From: Cyanophora paradoxa
Taxonomy: Eukaryota; Glaucocystophyceae; Cyanophorales; Cyanophoraceae
Length of the DNA stretch: 64,000 nucleotides
NCBI GenBank assembly: GCA_004431415.1
Contig: QPMI01000565.1
Location: 1-64,000, forward strand
Direction of reading: 5' to 3'
Shown: positions 60,702-64,000 of the stretch, in pieces
Layout of the letters: each line of letters starts with the position of its first letter
Numbering within the stretch: position 1 is the stretch's first letter
The notes under the pieces: model-generated
Database searches by the model: none
What the model was told of the DNA's origin: nothing
The model's input: only the letters and a program-made list of their open reading frames with translations
Translations under genes and position numbers: made by a program

Positions 60702-63700
60702 TTAATTAAAAGGAACAGAATTAATACCATCTGGTAAGATGTATCTCTTTGCATCAAAGCAGTTAGGGCAACCCTTCTACTCACGGTATCTATTATTGTG
60801 TGATCTGCCCTTCTCTTCTGCTTTGCAGTCACAGTCTTGCTGATACCTGCAAATAAACACTGCTTAAAATCATTAAATTGGAGTTCCTCAGTGGAAGTCC
60901 CAGAGAGCTTACTCCTCTCAATCTCAGCAGTTCTGAAACTGTAAACTTTTGCTCTCAGACCTACATACTCCAATATTGCAGAGCCAGGCATTTCATTTTT
61001 GTATTTACCTGGGTCATTCTGTTAGATCCCCCTAGGTCCAAGGCATAAGATATATTCTCTATATCTTTTTGTAAGGTCTTAGATTCAATATATAGACAGA
61101 AGGAGTCAGTATCATGGAATAGTAACTTGCTTTTGTCCATTGGGACCTTACAGTATCATAGAAGAACTGGTAATTATGCAGTTTGGCTGCATCCAAAACA
61201 TAAGCCCCAATTGCAACAGGCTTATCTAGTTTCACATGCTTTGTGTAAAACTCAAAGGCAACTGCTTTTTCGTTTATGGGACTTGTTGATTTCACCAATG
61301 GGGAAGCTGCATATTTCATAAACAGTTTCTCACTGTTTGCAATCTTAACCACAGATCTACCTCTGCAAGATTCAATGCATTTCCCATAGATTGAGTTATT
61401 CATGAGTTATAGAAATCAGCCTCGAATTTATTCACTGCTTTCCTTCTCATCTCAGTATTCAGCTCAATGTAGGGTTTCATTACAGGAGCCACAGTAAATG
61501 AGAGGACCCTGTGAATTTTCTTTAATTTCACACCTTTGTCCAACAGATATTGCAGAAGAGGCTCAGAAATCACATAGTTTGCCACAGAACCAAAGGTTGC
61601 AGTTAGCTTAGGGGTCTTATCAAGCTCTTCTCCTGAAAGATCCAACAGGCTCTTTTGATATTGTGATAATTCCGCATATTCTACTATTTCTTGTTAATAA
61701 TTAGGGGAAATCACTGTGGTCTAGATATAGCCTTATTGGGTATTCCAGATCAACTTCCAGGAAACTGGATCTGTTATCTTGTGGGTTGAATTCGGTCTCC
61801 CATCTAAAATCACCAACTGGAATTGGCTGACTCAAACAGTAGCCATACAAGTTGTTAGCATCAAACAGCATAATGTGGGAGTTCTCACCATCAGCCTCAG
61901 CATACCTACAAGGCATTGTTGCAAAGCCACCCCTGATTCCCCTCTCAACAAATTCGTATTGCTCTACATCACTTATAAGCTCTATTTTTGCCTCGGTGGT
62001 CCTAAGCATAGCATCCAAGATAACCCAGGTGCAGATACATAATGAACTGGTCAAGTCCATATACTGAGTGTGAAAGCCTTCTGAAGGCTTGGAATTTGTT
62101 CATTAACTCATCTACATCAGCAGCTCCAAAATCCATGAAATTGCTTGCATCAATGAACTTGTAAAGACCCCATTGCAATGAAAGGTATTGATCAAAGTTT
62201 TCGAAAGGATTTCGATTCGCTTTTATCACCCATGCCTGCTATTTTTCTGAAAATGAATGTCCCACAGTCATCCATTTGGTCAACAACTACTGCAACTTTG
62301 GTTTGCTTTGAGATTCTCCTATGGAGATTGCAGTTTCTGCATGCAGGAGCAATATAATGACCTGTGTGGTGATCATGATCCCTGCATTTGAAGTTCTCCT
62401 TAGTGAACCTCTCACTGCAAAGGTAACAGTGTTTGGTAGCTCTGTAAATTGCTTTCTGCTCATCTGTGAGTTCATTCATAGGAATGTTGGTAAACAGGAA
62501 ATCGATTAGTTCTCTTGCTTTGGACTCCAAGCATTCAAAGAGACCTCCCATTGGATCCTGACCCTCAAATCGAAACTCCTGAACATCTGCCCAGTGACTA
62601 CTCTCAGGTTGACTGCTGAGACTTCCCTCTTAGATTTTGATGCATCAATGGGGATGCTTCTATGTTCAATCTTGCAGTAAACCACAACAGGAAGCCAAAC
62701 AGTTTTCCTGAGGTTTTTCAGTCCAAACTCTATGGTGGTCTCAGGTTTTGGTGTGATTCCCTTTGAGAGTCTCCAATCAATGCATCTATTTGAGTCCACA
62801 TGAGCAGTGAGTTTAGCCTCAGACCTGAATCGAGATAAGCATGTGTCACAGTAGTGTAACTTCTGATCATTGTATGTTTCATGGTTTACTTTCAATAATC
62901 TTGAAAGGGACATGATTGTAATATAATGACCATTCCCTTCATCATCAAATATCAGCATGAGATTAACCTTATGCTTTCTGCCTGGGTAACTGGATTGATG
63001 CAGGGGATAAACAACCTCTCCATCGATTCCGAATATATTAATGCTAATGCCTGCATTTTGAGCCTCGAATTTATCAATTATTTCAGCATCACAGGCAACA
63101 GGGAATGGGATATTGTCGAAATTGAGAGCCAGCGGATTATAAGCGATTGCTGAGTATTTCCATTTGCGATATTGTAAAAGCTCATTCCTCTTATGGGAGT
63201 TAATAGATTTTCTGTAAATCGAGGCTAAAATCGCATTTTCGAAGCAGGAATCATCTATATTTCGAATATTCACTGTGGCTCTCTTCCTAGCAATCCACTC
63301 TGGGGTTTGTAGAAAGCATCCACAGTTGGAGCATAACTCATAATAGCCACTCTGAGTATTTCAATTCTTTCTAAGCGATAGCTATCAACCACATTCATCT
63401 GCTCCTGACACATTTGGGCTGCTTTATTCAGCTCAGTTCGAATATTTCTCGACCTGGTTAATACAAAGTAATCACTGTAAATGTATTTCGATATCCAAAC
63501 CTGTGGATTGCTCACTTTAACGAACTTGCAGATAAAAGACAAGCGAACCTTGATTGCCCTGAATTGATCTAAACCCTGCTTTAATCGATTTGGAAGGGAT
63601 GTAGCAATTCTATCCAGGAATTCAATCACATCTACAACAACTTCCCTTCTGGCTCTGTATGTGAGCCAGCGATATAATTCATTCATGGCTGTTCCATCTT

Positions 63701-63933
63701 CTGCCTCTGGTTCTATTTGCCTAAGCCTATCCAGTTCATCCAAGGTTTCAATTTTATCATATAGGTTATTTGCTTTTCTGGTTAATCTGCTTAAAGTGGT
63801 CTGCCCCTTGCAATTAAATCTATTTCCCGGTCATATTCAGCCTCTGTTATTTCATGGGCTGCATATAGTGTTCCCAGCAATCCCATGAGTTCCCATTTCT
63901 TCTCCCTTATGAGTTTGTTGGTAATTCGGGCAT
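60702..63933 (-). pseudogene. polB: Protein-primed family B DNA polymerase, copy C (frameshifted)
   Basis: Same gene as 15819-19056. Open pieces include 63743-63270, 63273-62506, 62551-62192, 62229-62002, 62060-61701, 61645-61400, 61403-61059 and 60991-60702. Zinc motif, 'DANNLYGY', 'NNSIYGK' and 'DTDSF' motifs are all visible. Breaks partly differ in position from copy A, for example in the C and G runs near 63808 and 63924. Confidence 0.85.
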
Positions 63934-64000
63934 TATTCCTAACTTGTTCCTATTCTAAGGGATATTTTATTTTAGGATGTTCTAAACGCAATTTAAAATG

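Larger units (their letters stand above)
57592..64000 (-). repeat. Arm of large inverted repeat (integrase end, copy C)
   Basis: Reverse complement of 15752-21980; runs off the right edge. Confidence 0.85.

Overview
The window looks like a eukaryotic chromosome segment in which AT-rich, TCGA-rich virus-like elements are packed beside GC-rich sequence. The AT-rich genes form the core set of Maverick/Polinton and Polinton-like viruses: protein-primed family B DNA polymerase, DDE (rve) integrase, double jelly-roll major capsid protein (MCP), two minor capsid proteins, A32-type packaging ATPase, primase-helicase and GIY-YIG nuclease. They also carry a patatin-like lipase and a large set of phage-tail-like fibre genes. 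A short GC-rich stretch at 57306-57569 reads as two exons of a cellular gene separated by a 91-base GT-AG intron, which supports an integrated state in a microbial eukaryote. I cannot name the host.

Layout. (A) 1-21980: one element, fibre end cut by the left edge. Order: fibres (-), patatin (+), minor capsid 1 (-), minor capsid 2 (+), MCP (+), inserted endonuclease (+), ATPase (+), small basic proteins (+), PriCT_2-type primase-helicase (+), GIY-YIG (+), polymerase (+), integrase (+), tRNA-like sequence, terminal repeat, palindrome. (D) 21981-34095: a GC-rich block of virus-like genes (giant coiled-coil/fibre protein, C1q-like fibre head, fibronectin-III/LamG protein, two paralogous unknowns, HNH nuclease, two unknowns). 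(B) 34100-53663: a second AT-rich structural module, inverted relative to A and nearly identical to A 1-11930. Its primase-helicase is a different type (prim-pol plus D5-like), it lacks the inserted endonuclease, and it ends with four more fibre-type genes, one small unknown gene and an S-adenosylmethionine decarboxylase-like gene. 53664-57305: an inverted-repeat element holding an LTR-like GC-rich insertion. 57306-57591: cellular exon fragments. (C) 57592-64000: the integrase/polymerase end of a third element, inverted relative to A and running off the right edge.

How the parts work together. In this virus class the integrase inserts the element, the polymerase and primase-helicase copy it, MCP and the minor capsid proteins build the icosahedral shell, the ATPase fills it, and the fibre and patatin-discoidin proteins plausibly handle attachment and membrane passage. 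Small basic AT-hook-like proteins may condense DNA. Modules are clearly exchangeable: near-identical capsid modules sit beside unrelated primase-helicases, an endonuclease has entered one copy only, and a fibre tip has been replaced.

Caveat. Many reading frames are broken by one-base indels. Several lie in homopolymers, and the two copies are broken at different places in the same gene. Assembly or base-calling error is therefore as likely as true decay, and I mark broken genes as such without restoring them. The terminal repeat shared between the fibre end of B and the integrase ends of A and C (52882-53036 with 21150-21316) confirms element ends with inverted terminal repeats.
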